This document shows positions 14,201 to 29,200 of a DNA stretch of 64,000 nucleotides, in pieces. Source of the DNA: Triplophysa rosa (lineage: Eukaryota; Chordata; Actinopteri; Cypriniformes; Nemacheilidae); contig NC_079894.1 in NCBI RefSeq assembly GCF_024868665.1, positions 7,003,286-7,067,285 on the forward strand, given 5' to 3'. The position numbers and the translations under genes were made by a program. Each line of letters begins with the position of its first letter. The stretch's first letter is position 1. A model generated the notes under the pieces. It had not been told where the DNA came from, did not search any database, and saw only the letters and a program-made list of their open reading frames with translations.

Positions 14201-17200
14201 TTCTTTAATATTTATTACATTTAAAAAATATTGGAACTATTAATCTGAGTGGTGTTTCTATTGTCTATCCAAATGTATAACATTACATATACACGTATTC
14301 AAGTGAAGCTTACTTATACATTTAGGTACACTCCCCTGTGTTATTTGATAAACTGCAAGCACTGCACAAAACTCAGTAAAAGTTTACTTCTGCAAATTAC
14401 ATTTCCATCTTTCACAGAACCTGTGGTGGAATGAGAAAGAGCAGACAGCTCAGAATACAAGACAGGCATCCGCTGACTCCCCCATAAAACCCACAGCTCT
14501 CAAACAATTATTCCCAGGGTCTTAAATATTACATTTTTGGCCTCATTATTTGCTTTGACAGATGCTTTCCATCACAGGAAGCTAATGAGAGACAAGCGTT
14601 TATCAAATTAATTTTCTTTCTCGTGCTGGTCATTTTCAGCTGGAGTCACAGAGTCTCAGGCTGCTTGTTAGAGGAAGACTCAAATGCTCATTGTATCTGA
14701 AAAACTGTCATCAGGAGATAGCCGAGCGGTATATGTGCTGCAAACTCTTCTTTGCTGGGCAACGTTATCTTTCCTCTGTGGATAAATTTTACTGAGAAAA
14801 AAGGGAAAGCTTGTAGAGGTCATGGGTTGGAGCAAGGTCTTGTCCAGCAAGCAGATCATTACATAGATTGCACACAAAAAAAATTTGTGTGGTTCTCTAA
14901 CATGTCAGTTGAATGTCTGACTGTCATATCAGTGAAAATCTCTTTGGTAGGACTTGGCTCAGGCCCTGATCCACTGTCCTTGATCTGACCTGAGCTCTAC
15001 ACTCTTAAAAAATAAAGGTGCTTCACGATGCCATAGAAGTAGGGATGCACTGATACCATTTTTTAAAGACCGAATACCGATATTTTTTTTCTGGTACTCG
15101 CCGATACCTATAACCGATGCCTGTATAATGTACAATAATCTTAATAAACCAGTATCTTACTGGTACATGTTCTTTTTTTCTTTTGTTTTTAGGTCTACTT
15201 AAATTTAAGTACTATTTTTTTTATCAAGTTCTATTTTTTATGATAAGTAGCACAATTTTACTAGCACATTTACTTCAGTTTACTAAAATAAACAATATAC
15301 TCTGTGGTCAAATTATAAAAAATATAAGGGGGGTGGTGTGGTAAAATGTGAGTGTATTATAACTTCTTCAAGTCAAACGGACTTTTATTTTGACGGATCG
15401 CCGCAAATGGTGTTTGTTTATGTGTTCGTGTCCTCGTGCAGTGAAACGATGGCGCTGAAAGATCCACAAGCACAATGCGTACACGCAACCGCACCACTCT
15501 TTAACACACGGTAACGCAAAACAAGCAGAATACATATTTAAACAGTATCTGAATATTTCGTTAACTGTTACGTTAGCCGTTCAGCGCTAATTTCTTGTTA
15601 GGAAATGCCTGAATTCCTCGATTCCGTCCGCGTTTTCCGCATTGCGGAAATCATAGGGCTCTATGTATGTCACGTGAGGTATCGGTCTTTGGTATCGGTG
15701 TGTCATTACGAGTACGAGTACATGAGCTTGGTATCGGGCCGATTCTGGTATCGGTATCGGTGCATCCCTACATAGAAGAACCTTTTTTTGTCTAAATGGT
15801 TCCATAAATAACCTTATAACAGAATATAAAAAAGTTGGTTCTTTAAAGAACGTTTGACTGAATGGTTCTTTGTGGAACCAAAAATGGTTCTTATGGACTC
15901 GCTGTGAAAACTTTTATTCTTAAGAGTGTATGGAAAAACATGATATTTTTGTAAACGTTATGTGTTATATATTTAATAGAAGTGGATATATTTTGTAAAA
16001 TACCGCAGAGTTGGCCATTTTAATATGTTGCAAATGCACTGTAGGGTCTTATGTTTTTGTGAACAACTTGAATTCATGAATAAATATATTATGTACGTAT
16101 ATTAGATTGTGTAGAAAACCATGTTCTTCGCTTTATTTTTCCACACATGCAATCTTAAACAAAAAATAGAATTCATAATATACATTTATGTCCACGTATT
16201 GTAAATAAAGTATAATTTTATGTAGGCTCATATTTCAGTTTTCACAGGACATCTATGGAATGCCAAAATTGACAATATTAAAAATAAATAAATACATAAA
16301 TAAATCCATGAAGAAATGTAAAAAAGCACAAATAAATGAGTATTTGTGCTTTTATTTCCTTATTTATGTGTAATTATATATTTTTCCACATTTATTTATT
16401 TTTTTATAAATTTATTTATACAATTATTTATTTCCACTTTTATTTATTTCCACATTTATTCATGTATATATGTATTTATTCCTACATTTATTTATTTTCA
16501 CATTTTTTTATTTCTACATTTATTTATTTATGTATTTCTGTGTCTGTATGCTAATGAGTGGGGCGTGTTTCACCTCAGACATTAGCAATCGATCTCAGAG
16601 GGCGGTGCTGAAGCTTTGAGGCCACAGTGACACCTTGTGGTGTGACCAAACGAAACGAGTTTGGCTAAGTTGCATAGAGAAGGCAATCTAGTCATTAAAT
16701 ATCACCCTAACTGTATGTAGATAGGGTTACCACACATAGCCTACATATACTTTATTAGGGACATGGCCGTAAAACATTATCCGGTGGAGATTTCTAAAAT
16801 GTCTTGGCGCACATGAACAGAAACTGCACAACAACAGGTCTGCTATGCGACACTTGGAGGAAGACACTTGGCAATGGAAACGCGTGAAATTATCTAAATC
16901 ACATTTAATGTAAATGCGCTGGATGGAGCTGATAAGAGCTTGAGTTGTTTGTCAATGAGACTCGCACCCACCAGCTCAGAACGTCGAGAGAAACCAGCGC
17001 ATTTCACTGAAGTCTACACAAGCATTATGATCAATGCGTTTGAAACGCGACTGCAAATACAGTTTACATTCGGGTTTCTTAATTTTGCAATGCATAACAC
17101 GTGGCATTTCGAATGCTTAAAATATAACGCATATTTCACAGATGCTGCTCTTAGATACTGATTAATCAAAAGTCATCAATTGGATTTAGGGATCCGGGAT

Positions 17201-20200
17201 TAAATCAAACAAAAGTGCATGCTCATGTTAATGCAGTGAGACACGCATCTCACGCCATCATCATGCCCATTCAAACAGCACCGTTAGGTAGCCTATATTT
17301 ACACAGACTGCTTAACCTTTACACTTTAGTTACAGTGGCATAAAAGCCATTATGAGATTAATATTTTAAATGTAACATTCTGAATATATAAATATGAAAT
17401 TGTGGAATCAATGAAATGATACGCGTAAATATGAAACTAAAACAGCCAGTAGGTGGCGGCAAGTCACCCTCTTAACGAGTGAGTTGAATCATTGATTCAG
17501 CCGATTCCTTAAAAGTACTGATTGGTTCAGTAAGGAAACACCACGTGTTGCTCGGCGGCGCGTGCAGCTGGAATTTAGGCGAAACAGCAATATATATATA
17601 TGTTTATAATATATAATATCTGATCTGTTTTACAAAAAGTGTGTGTGTGTGTGTGTGTGGAACATGAAACTACACCGTGGCCTCCCGCTGGTGTTTTAAT
17701 ACTTATTTTTATACATTAAATGATAGCCTGCATTTATACTGATTTTTAAAAAATAGATTGATGTCTATTCATGATTCATGTCTATTTTTGCCTGTTACTT
17801 TATATAATTATCTACAATTCTTTGAATGCTATTAAACCACCTTCCTGTTTTCTCTTCCCATTGTCCATTTATTCTTCACATGTTGTTTGATTGAAGACTT
17901 TATTTCACTCTTACTATACTTTATCTGCATTCCTATGTCTTTTTTGTGGCTTCCTTTGCATACTCAACTAAATGTCCTTTTACTCCAACATAAGCTGGTA
18001 CCCAACAGAAAGACATTAATGCCCATCATCTAAATCCTGTTTAAAGAATCTTAATCAACATATCTGATCTGATTTCTGAATTACGTGTTTTAATTGTAAT
18101 TAAAGATGAACTTGGATCAGATCATACAAGTGTCCTTAATGGGTTTCTTCAACATGCTGCAATGCCAGCAGAATTGCTCGTATTTCACCAGTGTACAGTA
18201 TATTGGAGGGACCGGTGCCGTGGCTTCACCTTACTTCAAATATAAATACTTTTATGTGGTTTTGACAAATATTAATCAATTATTATTCACAATTAACACC
18301 AACCTTTTCTGATACAGAAAGTAGAGAATAATTCATGGTTTAAGTCTCTAATGAATGCTTAGGCTCTCTCTTCCTGCTAGGTCAGTGTTACTGTGCAAAG
18401 GGACTTCTTATCATCATCTACGAAAAACATCTTCTGTTAACACACTCTACCCTTGAGGAGGTTGTGTATGTGTGATATTATTGTTTCAGGAAAGTGAGAA
18501 AGAGTGGAAAATCACGAGACAGACATAACGTCATGTTTTGATTCATATTATTGTACATGCCTGTCATCTTCGATATAGGACTATATGTCCTGTCTCATGA
18601 CTCAAGAAGTGTTTGAGAGCTTTGTGTTCTTGTTTATCTATTGATGTGAGCTTAATTTACCCAAGTAATGACGTAGTTAGTTGACTCTGTTAGCTTAAAT
18701 ACTGCATTTTGGATGTAAGGCAGGTCGGCCTGTGGAACTCCTTGAGTGCTGAAGCTGACTTCTGCTGGCAAACCTACAAACTATTTTTATTCACTAAATT
18801 TTATTATATTAATTATATTCCTGACTCTGAGTCTTCTTTCATCATAACTGGTCTACGGGTCTTTTACTGTAAATCCCCTACAATATTGACAAATTGTTTA
18901 CTATTCTTTTACTGACTTTGACATTAAATTCTGAGACACTGTATGTCACACCTACTTCTATGTTCTTCAAAGCATAGAAAATATTTCAACATAACCATAA
19001 TTGTCTTCAATGTACACATGTATGTGTTATGTTGAGCATTTGGTTTTGACTTATCCTTATTGTCCTTATTTAACATGTCAAACAACCTTGTCCTCAACAC
19101 CACAAAGACCAATGAGCTAATTGTGGACTACAGGAGGAACAAAATGGACATTCGGCCTCTCTACATCAGCAGGGACTGTGTGGAGACGGTGACTGCCTTC
19201 AAATTCCTGGGCATTAACATTGCAGAGGACCTGTCCTGGGACTCCACTGCACTAGTAAAGAAGGCCCAGCAGAGACTGTTTCTCCTGAGACTCCTTAAAA
19301 AGAACAATCTGAGTGAGGAACTGTTGGTGTCCTTCTACTGCTGCTCCGTAGAGAGCATTTTAACATCCTGCATTGGTGTATGGTTTGCCAGCTGCACTGT
19401 CTGCTGTGGAAAGGAAGTCACTCCAAAGGGTCATTACCACAGCCCAGAGAATCATTGTTCACACTCTCCCATCACTGGAGAGACTGCGCAGTTCTCACTG
19501 TCTCAAGAAGGCAAGAAATATCCTAAAAAACTCATCTCACCCCGGTCATTCTTTATTTGAACTACTGCCCTATAGGCAGGAGGTACAGAACAATTAAGAC
19601 AAGGACAAATAAGCTAAACAATTTTTTTATCCAAAGGCCATCATCGCTTTAAATGCTGCCATATAAACTGACCTCAGAGTGAAATATTTGTTCTAGTTCA
19701 TGAGCAATTTCTAAGGGATCATGCAAATTATGAAAATGTGACGAGTGTGTGTGTGTGTGTGTTTTTTTCGTAACTTCCCAGCAAACACAGAACGTTCCCC
19801 TAACGTTAGTTTTTGGCTCCCTTTTGGTTCTTTTTTGGAAACCAAAAAATAACGTTTTAAGAATGTTCTTTTCAGATTTTGTTTTTTGCAACCAGAGAAT
19901 AACGTTCCCTGATGGTTATTTTTGGTTATTATTTAATGGTAACAATTGTCAAGATCACATTAACACGTGTTATACTGACCAAATGAAAATCATAAATGTG
20001 CACTTTAATTGCTGAAAATACTAAACTAGTTAAGCGAAATGAAAATTCACTCATAAATCCACGTGTATTTCTTTAGTGGGTTTGTATGTGTGTGCTCGAG
20101 CACGTGCATTCTCCGCTCTGCCGCGCACTCCCGTCATTTAAAAATTAACTGTCATTTCGTTTTAGCCTACCTCACTCACTAACACATTAGTTTAAGCGGT

Positions 20201-23200
20201 TTATTTATTTAAATTTTTAATTAAAAAAACATACAGATTTGAGAGTATTCTTATATTTTCGATTGATTTGACACATCTAAACGAACAGACCATGATGTAA
20301 GGATTGAAACTCAAGGCTTTTGATTGTTATATCTAAAAACGCAGTTATCCTGAAGATAATTAAATGTTTATTCTTCTGTCAATAAATATCTGCTTTAAAT
20401 CCGGTGTATTGTGTTGAAGTCATTGGTTATTTTATTTCAATATCATGTCTGATGCTGAGGTACACACAGTGTGGTTTTATTATGGTATACTGTGATGTTT
20501 AAATTGAAAATTACTTCAGTAATGAAAAAGGATCAAGTTAATAGAAGAATCTAATGCATTGATTTCATCCTCCATATTGTGTGCTGATGTATTTTATTTT
20601 AATTAACGTTAGATTAGATAAGCGATGGATAAAAACATAGCATGGATGTACTCATACAGTAAATGACGTGTAGTAAGGCCAAATGTACCCAAGAAAAATA
20701 TTTTAGGCTAACGTTCTAGTTCCCAGAAAGTTTTTTTAAGGTTTGTTTTTGGGTTTCTTTACGGAAATAAAACGTTAGTTTCGTGGTTTCTATAACGTTA
20801 GTTTTTGGTTAGAAAACTTTTGGAAAGAAAACTTTCCTGGAGAACCAAAAACGAACCTTAGAAAATAACGTTCTGGGTACCAAAAAACTAACGTTAGGAA
20901 TACGTTATTGGAACCAACAATTGTTAGTTGGGTAATAATCCTCATTATTACTTATTATTATGTTTTGTTTCACCTAAGGATTTGCATCCCATTTCGTTTT
21001 ACTATGTACAGGGACAATAAATTCTATTCTATTCAACACATTTTTGTCCACAGAAACATATCATAAAACAGATCAGATATTATATATTATAAATATATAT
21101 ATATATTGCTGTTTCGCCTAAGTTCCAGCTGCACGCGCCGCCGAGCAACACGTGGTGTTTCCTTACTGAACCAATCAGTACTTTTAAGGAATCGGCTGAA
21201 TCAATGATTCAACTCACTCGTTAAGAGGGTGACTTGCCGCCACCTACTGGCTGTTTTAGTTTCATATTTACGCGTATCATTTCATTGATTCCACAATTTC
21301 ATATTTATATATTCAGAATGTTACATTTAAAATATTAATCTCATAATGGCTTTTATGCCACTGTAACTAAAGTGTAAAGGTTAAGCAGTCTGTGTAAATA
21401 TAGGCTACCTAACGGTGCTGTTTGAATGGGCATGATGATGGCGTGAGATGCGTGTCTCACTGCATTAACATGAGCATGCACTTTTGTTTGATTTAATCCC
21501 GGATCCCTAAATCCAATTGATGACTTTTGATTAATCAGTATCTAAGAGCAGCATCTGTGAAATATGCGTTATATTTTAAGCATTCGAAATGCCACGTGTT
21601 ATGCATTGCAAAATTAAGAAACCCGAATGTAAACTGTATTTGCAGTCGCGTTTCAAACGCATTGATCATAATGCTTGTGTAGACTTCAGTGAAATGCGCT
21701 GGTTTCTCTCGACGTTCTGAGCTGGTGGGTGCGAGTCTCATTGACAAACAACTCAAGCTCTTATCAGCTCCATCCAGCGCATTTACATTAAATGTGATTT
21801 GGATAATTTCACGCGTTTCCATTGCCAAGTGTCTTCTTCCAAGTGTCTCATAGCAGACCTGTTGTTGTGCAGTTTCTGTTCATGTGCGCCAAGACATTTT
21901 AGAAATCTCCACCGGATAATGTTTTACGGCCATGTCCCTAATAAAGTATATGTAGGCTATGTGTGGTAACCCTATCTACATACAGTTAGGGTGATATTTA
22001 ATGACTAGATTGCCTTCTCTATGCAACTTAGCCAAACTCGTTTCGTTTGGTCACACCACAAGGTGTCACTGTGGCCTCAAAGCTTCAGCACCGCCGCTCT
22101 GAGATCGATTGCTATGTCCGAGGTGAAACACGCCCCCACTCATTAGCATACAGACAAAGAAATACATAAATAAATAAATGTAGAAATAAATAAATGTGAA
22201 AATAAATAAATGTAGGAATAAATACATATATACATGAATAAATGTGGAAATAAATAAAAGTGGAAATAAATGATTGTATAAATAAATAAATGAAAAAATA
22301 AATAAACGTGGAAAAATATATAATTACACATAAATAAGGAAATAAAAGCACAAATACTCATTTATTTGTGCTTTTTTACATTTCTTCATGGATTTATGTA
22401 TTTATTTATTTATTTTTAATATTGTCAATTTTGGCATTCCATAGACATCATGAGAGAAAGACACATTGTCATCGAGACAGAAGAGGGTCAGACCGCTGTA
22501 GATGAAAATGTTTCCAGTCTACATGCATTTGCACTTATTCTCCATAAAATATAAAGCACAGGAGAAAATCAATCATTTTGTGCAGAAAGTGTCACACGTT
22601 GTAAATGAGATCTGTTGGGCAAGAATAACTTGAATCTCTGCTAAAATGAAACATTTCTACAGGACACCAGCCTCAAGCCATCATGCAGATGAAAGATGTT
22701 TTCACCATTTTAACCACTCATTTGTGAAAGAAAACCCTTGCTTGGTGTGTGATCATCACCAGACATCTGGACGGCCCCTGAGAGGAAGACTGTAATGCTG
22801 TTGAGTGGTCATAGATATCTGTTGATGGCCAGCTGTTCATTTGGTGATTATGTATGAATGCCTGATTGTTGTTTCTATTGCTTTAGCCAAACAATCTCAA
22901 TCTTCTGAATGCTATCACACAGACATATATAGCCTGAAATATCACATATTATGACTCAGAGGAACCGAGACTACTGAGAGCAGGGACGTCAATGTTGTCA
23001 TGGAAACTTTTAGAATTTGTTTAGCAAATGATTTTATATTTTCCAGACTGATGTCTGATTTGACCTTAAATTTAAAATGTAAAATTTAGTGCCATCTAGT
23101 GCCATCATTTAGTCATTTAGCAGACTATCCAAAGCGACTTACAAATGGGGTTAACAATGGAAGCAATTGAAACAACATAAGGACAACAACAAAAAAGCAT

Positions 23201-26200
23201 GAGTGCAATACAACTTGTCTCACAAAGCCTACCACAGTATACAGAGCAAAGTATATATATATATTTTTTATAGAAAGAGTAGAAAAGAGATAGAAGTTAG
23301 AACTGATCGGTCAGGTGCTGACGGAAGAGATGTGTTTTCAGCCGATTCTTAAAGATGGCCACAGAATCTGCTGATCTTGTAACAGCAGGCAGATCATTCC
23401 ACAAATATGGAACCGATCCAGAGAAGATGCGTGAGAACGATTTTTTACCTTTTTGGGATGGCACTAAGACGTCGTTCGCTTGCAGAGCGTAGGGATCTGG
23501 CGGGTACATAAGTCTGCATTAGCGAGTGAAGATAAGGGGGTGCCGAACCAGTGGTGGTCTTGTAGGCCAGGAGCAGAGTCTTGAATTTGATGCGAGCGAC
23601 TATAAGGAGCCAATGTAACTTAATGAAGAGAGGAGTGACGTGTGCTCTCATCGGTTCATTGAAGACCTAGACCTACAAGACCTTCGGTTCATCTAGTGCT
23701 CCACCCCTCCCTATCCAAGCACTACAGCGGCTGACACAACAGTGAATTACATGCAAGGGACCCGTGGTGTATAGAAATAGCTCATTCTAAGATTATAAAA
23801 ACATAAAGATTCATTATGTAAGGTCATTATACACATCTAAAGTTATGTATATTATATTGCATATCTGTCAGTAGACCCTCCAAAAAATTACACACACCTT
23901 TTTAAAAATTTAGTAAAATATTTAGTCAGTGCAACTATTAACATTTTATTAGCATTATTTAAACATCAAACATTAAAAATCTATTAATGCATGCATTTAT
24001 GCATTCATCATCTATATATTAAATTGATATTTTATTGTCAGTTAATGACTTTAGCTGAATAAAAGATGAACTAACATTAACTCCAGTGGCTTTGAACAGC
24101 CCCTCAGGAAATTTTGTGTTTACATGCAATTTCCCACAAAGACTGTGTGCAGGACTCTCTTCTTAATGTTCTTCTAATGTTATCTAGTTATAAGTGCTAT
24201 ATTTATTTATTTAAAAATGTATCCTTCCACTTCCTTGGAAAACCAAGCATGACATTTTCCAGGCATGTGAGGTCCTTTTATGGAGAGGATATCGTCTATT
24301 CCACTGAAATATGTTGCTTATACGGTACACGTGGGCCTTAATTACAAACTTGTTTTATGCAGATAAATCTCAGCATTACAAGCTTGCTGAGGCTCCACCA
24401 TACAGTTTTAGCCATTTGTCAGTTGCATGATTCCAGCATTAAGCATTTTAAAGTCCTTTAATATTAAGTTTCTTTTTATGATGAGTTCAAACTTGCCTGT
24501 GTCAGACTCATGTCTCGTCATTCCATGTTAAGCTACAAGTGTAGACAATTTTAAGAGGCTAAAGGATTTGCAGGCCCAGCTTTAAGAACATTGGCTTTCC
24601 TTTAAATGAAACGTTGATTGCTGTTTCGTGAGAGGTCTGCTAGACCTACAGTATGTGTACCAGCCTCTTTTTTCATTAAGAATACTGCAGTTACAAGCCA
24701 GGTACACAGAAACTTAATCCATCTTTGATAGGGTCATTAGAAGGCCATACAAGAGGTTCATTGTGTGCTGCTTCCTGAGAAAACAATCCACCATAGATGT
24801 ATAGAGCGTGTTACTGTATACAGCATGATGAAAGAGAGGTAATTCCCTGATACACAGCATGAGAAGTTAACTGGGCATTTATTGCAAGCACGATAAGAGA
24901 TTCACCCTATTTAAAAGCAACACAAAACATGTTTGGTTCAGTGAGTTTAGTGAAGATTGTCACAAACTATGTGACTGGTGGATTAAGAAGAAATACACAG
25001 GCTATGAGAGACATCTACAGTCAGAGAACAGGGTTAGCCATAAGACCCAAAGTGAGCCAAGGCCCTTTCTAAAAAGACCATTAGGTGTCCCAGACTGAGA
25101 GGAAAGGTTTTTTTATGTGACAAGAAAGTGAAGTGACAAGCTGCACTTCAGCTTGACACTAACTGGCATTATGAACATCCTAATGATGTCATTTGACATT
25201 GCTGGCATGGTTAGAGTGTTTAGTGGCTGCCATCTGCCATGGTTTGACAGCAGTGCATTGTGATTAGTATTCAGAATGATGTCTTCAGTTGAGAATCCTT
25301 AGGTATTATATAAAATCCCTTTAGAATACTAATATAACGTGGGACTTTTTAATGACTTGCTCTCAATCAGTTTTGCATTATTGGTGTCAGCGCCTGTGCT
25401 CACCATGATAAGCAGCTTTGCATACTCGGGTCTCCCCCCACATGGGAAAATTTCTTCAAATTCCTAAATTGTGTTTGGCATTCATTTACACTTACATTTA
25501 AATTTAGTCATTTAGCAGACGCTTTTATCCAAAGCGACTTACAGATGAGGTAAACAATGGAAGCAATTGGAACAACATAAGGACAACAAAAAGCATAAGC
25601 GCAATAAAACAAACTGGTCTCATATAGCCTACTACAGTATACAGAGCTAAGGTTTCTTTTTTTTTATTTGAAAGAGTAGAAAAGAGATAAAAATCAGAAC
25701 TGATCGGTCAGGTGTTGACGGAAGAGATGTGTTTTCAGCCGAATGTTAAAGATGGCTACAGAATCTGCCGATCTTGTAGCAGCGGGCAGATCATTCCATA
25801 AAAGTGGAACAGATCCAGAGAAGGTACGTGAGAGAGATTTTTTACCTCTTTGGGATGGCACCACAAGACGTCGTTCGCTTGCAGAGCGTAGGGATCTGGC
25901 GGGTATATAAGTCTGCATTAGCGAGTGAAGGTAAGGGGGTGCCAAATCAGTGGTGGTCTTGTAGGCCAGGAGCAGAGTCTTGAATTTGATTCGAGCGACT
26001 ATAGGGAGACAATGTAACTTAATGAAGAGAGGGGTGATGTGCTCTCTTCGGTTCATTGAAGACCACTCTTGCCGCTGCATTCTGGATCATCTGTAGAGGT
26101 TTGGTTGTGCAAACTGAAAGTCTAGCCAGAAGCGCATTGCAGTAGTCCAATCTGGACAGAAAAAGTGCCTGGATTAGGACTTGCGTAGCATGATTGGATA

Positions 26201-29200
26201 GGAAAGGTCTAATTTTCCTAATATTGTAGAGGATGAATCTAGAGGACCGGGTGGTGCTGGCAACCTGATCTGTGAAGTTGAGCTGATCATCGATCACCAC
26301 ATTCTGGCCGTTCTGGAAGATGTGATGGTTCATGAGCCCAGTTGAATGGAGAAGTTGTGATGAGTCTTTGTGTCGGCCGGGATTACAAGCAGTTCTGTTT
26401 TTGCAAGGTTCAGCTGCAGGTGATGGTCCTTCATCCAGAGCATCATCATATGATGCAGCGTGAATGACATAAAATCAACCCATTCATCATTCCTGTCAAA
26501 TGATTTAAACTCTTTGACCTGTTTAAACAGGTGCTTAGGTGTGCTTTTTTGTTATTTGCATACCTTTTCTTGTGACACAATACAGCATTTCAAATAATAA
26601 AGCTAAACACCTGAATTTGTTTAGTTACTAAAAATGAGTCTGATAAATGAGTGACCTCTTGTGTTTAGACAAGAAAAAATATAAAAAAACGAAATACAGT
26701 TTTTTAACATTATGTATTTTAATAAGTGTACAATGTTTTACTGTATTTTGTGAGAGTAAAGTAAAACTGATTAGGAATTCAATACATTTATATATTTGAT
26801 TATGCAATGCCAATGCCTATGCAAACAACTACATTTCTTTAGGTGGTTGAAATGTTACTCGGCTGTCTTTAAGTTTCACACATTAGGAGAAAACTACCCT
26901 CTCTGTAAAGCTTTTATCTGACCTTGCAATTATTTTGGTTGACCCTCTGAGTAGACACGATTCTGTCTGTGTTTTCCCTGGTAGTTTGGACTTTTAGTTT
27001 GTTTATTTTGAGTTCCTGTTTCCTGTCCTGTTTTGTAGTCATTTGTAGTTCTTTTGTTCATTGGTTCCCTGTTGATTGTCTCCCAGGTGTAACTTGTTTA
27101 GGGATGGGTACCGAGAACCAGTACTTTTTTGGACCGGTACATAATTGGGTCGATACCAGAGTATCGATAAGCTTCATGACAAACTATACTGTTATCGATA
27201 CTTGCGTTGTTTTATGTAATGCAGTGTATTCGGGTGTTAAATAGCGAATTAGAGGCTGCTGCCTGTCATCCCTGAATGATGTCCGAATGGCTGAAATTTG
27301 CTCGACGTATGTGTGATATCTAGGGTCATATGATTTCCGCGATGTATTTGTAATCTGCTTGTTTTGCGTGTTTATGAGTGAAAGAGTGGCATGGTTGCGC
27401 TTGTGGAGCTTTCAGCATCCGCGTTTCACAACGAGGAAGCTTCCGTCAAACACCCCTTTGCGGTAACCCGTCAAAATAAAAGTCCTTTATTTGAGAACAA
27501 GTTATAACATTATTTTTAATAATTCGGCCACGGAGTATATTTACTTACTTTAGTAAATTGAAGTAAATGTGCTAGTAAAATTATAAAAAATAGTACATAT
27601 AATTTAAAAAATATTACTTGCTTAGAAAATAGCACTTAAATGTATGTAGACGGAAAAAAGAAAATATGGTCTAACAGTCTACCAGCCAAATAACCATAGT
27701 GATGTAAAGTAAATATGTTGAATTACATTATGATGTGGTCCTATGCACATGCTAAGTGCCGTAAGTGATATGCTAAGGAACACACTAAGGGTGTGCACAG
27801 CAGCCGGTATTTGTATCTGTATTTGTATTTGTTGAGGGGGGAAAGTATTTGTATTTGTATTTGAGTAAAATTCAAAATAGGTGTAAAAATCCAATTTTTT
27901 TGCGTTACACTTCTAATTTACGTTATAGTGTACGTAAACAGTAGTGATGGGAAGTTCGGATCATTTTACTGACTGGGATCTTTGAGTCTCTTTCAGCAAA
28001 ATGAACGAATCTTTTTTCGAGTCATATCGTTCATTTCATTCATTTTAGCAAAATATAATTAAAATGTTACATGTTACTTTCCTAACACATCTACTACTTA
28101 TGCAAACGTTGATCACATTACAAACAATACAAAACTATAATGCTATAAGAAACAGAAAAGATTAATTCATTGTTTACCTGGGTCTTTAGTCTATGATTAG
28201 CTCACCACACCTCTTATCTGACAAGTCCTCGGGTTTGACTCCTTCGTTCATGACGTAACATCGTCGTAAGCTAAACCAATGCAGTCAGAGCCGGAAAGAG
28301 AATTGATTAGTTCACCTCTCGAGTCTTCGGGTTTGAATCGTTCGTTCTTCTTGAATTCCAGTACAGGACCCATAGAATGTTGCGCAATGCGCATGCGCGA
28401 CTGAACGAATCACTCCCTAAGACGACTCGTTCTTCCCGAGTCACATTAAAGATTCGTTCGTTCAAGAACGACCCATCACTAGTAAACAGAGCGAACATGA
28501 GAGCACCCGACTGCAGACGTCAATAATGCAGCGTAATGGAATAATCTCCCGATCAAACTCCTCTTCCCGAAAGTTATAAACTGCCTCCGGAACCCAGTTA
28601 AGGTACAAAAATCTATTCAACAAAAATAGTGATGCACGCAGTGAAGCCTTTTTTCGCTCAGCCGAGCCTTCTCTGTTGCTGTGTGGAGCAGCCTGTGTCA
28701 GTCACCTCTTTTACCCCCCCCCCCCTGAATGTCACTCACTCACTCACTCATGCGGCCATGCACTGCAGTCTCATGAGAAAACGCAGCTTTTTGATATAAA
28801 GTTTTTCTTGTTCCCGAATACAAATATTTTTTTAAGTATTTCTTCGAAATAAGTATTTGTAAAAAACACGCTATTTGTGCCTTTCCGAATACCGTATTCG
28901 GGTTCGGCTCCACCCCTAGAACACACACACGTTTTGTTATGTGGCATTTTCTGTTTGCTCAGAAGCATTTGTAAACTGCAGTTCTAAAGCTCAGCTGTAA
29001 TAAAGAAACTTAAAATGTTTAACATCTTTTCACATCATGTTTTGCCTCAAATTATAGAGCGTAGTATCAATAACAGTATTGATAAGTACCGGTATCGATC
29101 AGCAGTATCGATAAAATCTTAACGATACCCATGCCTAGTCTTGTTAGCCCTCTTTAGTTCAGGGGCAGTCGTGGCCTAATGGCTAGAGAGTCGGACTCGT

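Larger units (their letters stand above)
16253..22444. mobile_element. 6.2-kb foldback element with long inverted arms
   Basis: The left arm (16253 to about 17631) and right arm (about 21065 to 22444) are inverted copies of about 1.38 kb with only scattered differences; a 72-codon shadow frame is identical in both. The outer ends are ctatggaatgccaaaattga and its complement. They are flanked by a candidate 4-bp duplication, acat (16249-16252 and 22445-22448). The 3.4-kb middle carries a LINE fragment and a MITE but no transposase. Each arm begins with a hairpin (aaaagcacaaata at 16320) and a stretch of ttta-rich short repeats. The superfamily is unknown to me. Confidence 0.85.
27099..29137. 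mobile_element. Outer hAT element of a three-level nest
   Basis: The terminus tagggatgggtaccgagaac pairs with ttaacgatacccatgccta. The flanks aacttgtt (27091-27098) and gtcttgtt (29138-29145) agree at 6 of 8 bases, an aged 8-bp duplication. Both sides are rich in gtatcgata/tatcgatac. No transposase. Confidence 0.82.

Noticed and set aside
16336..17161. Open frames in the left foldback arm, repeated in the right arm
   Set aside because: The first is translated ATTTA-rich low-complexity DNA. The second is identical in both arms but shows no motif, and its preservation is explained by arm identity.
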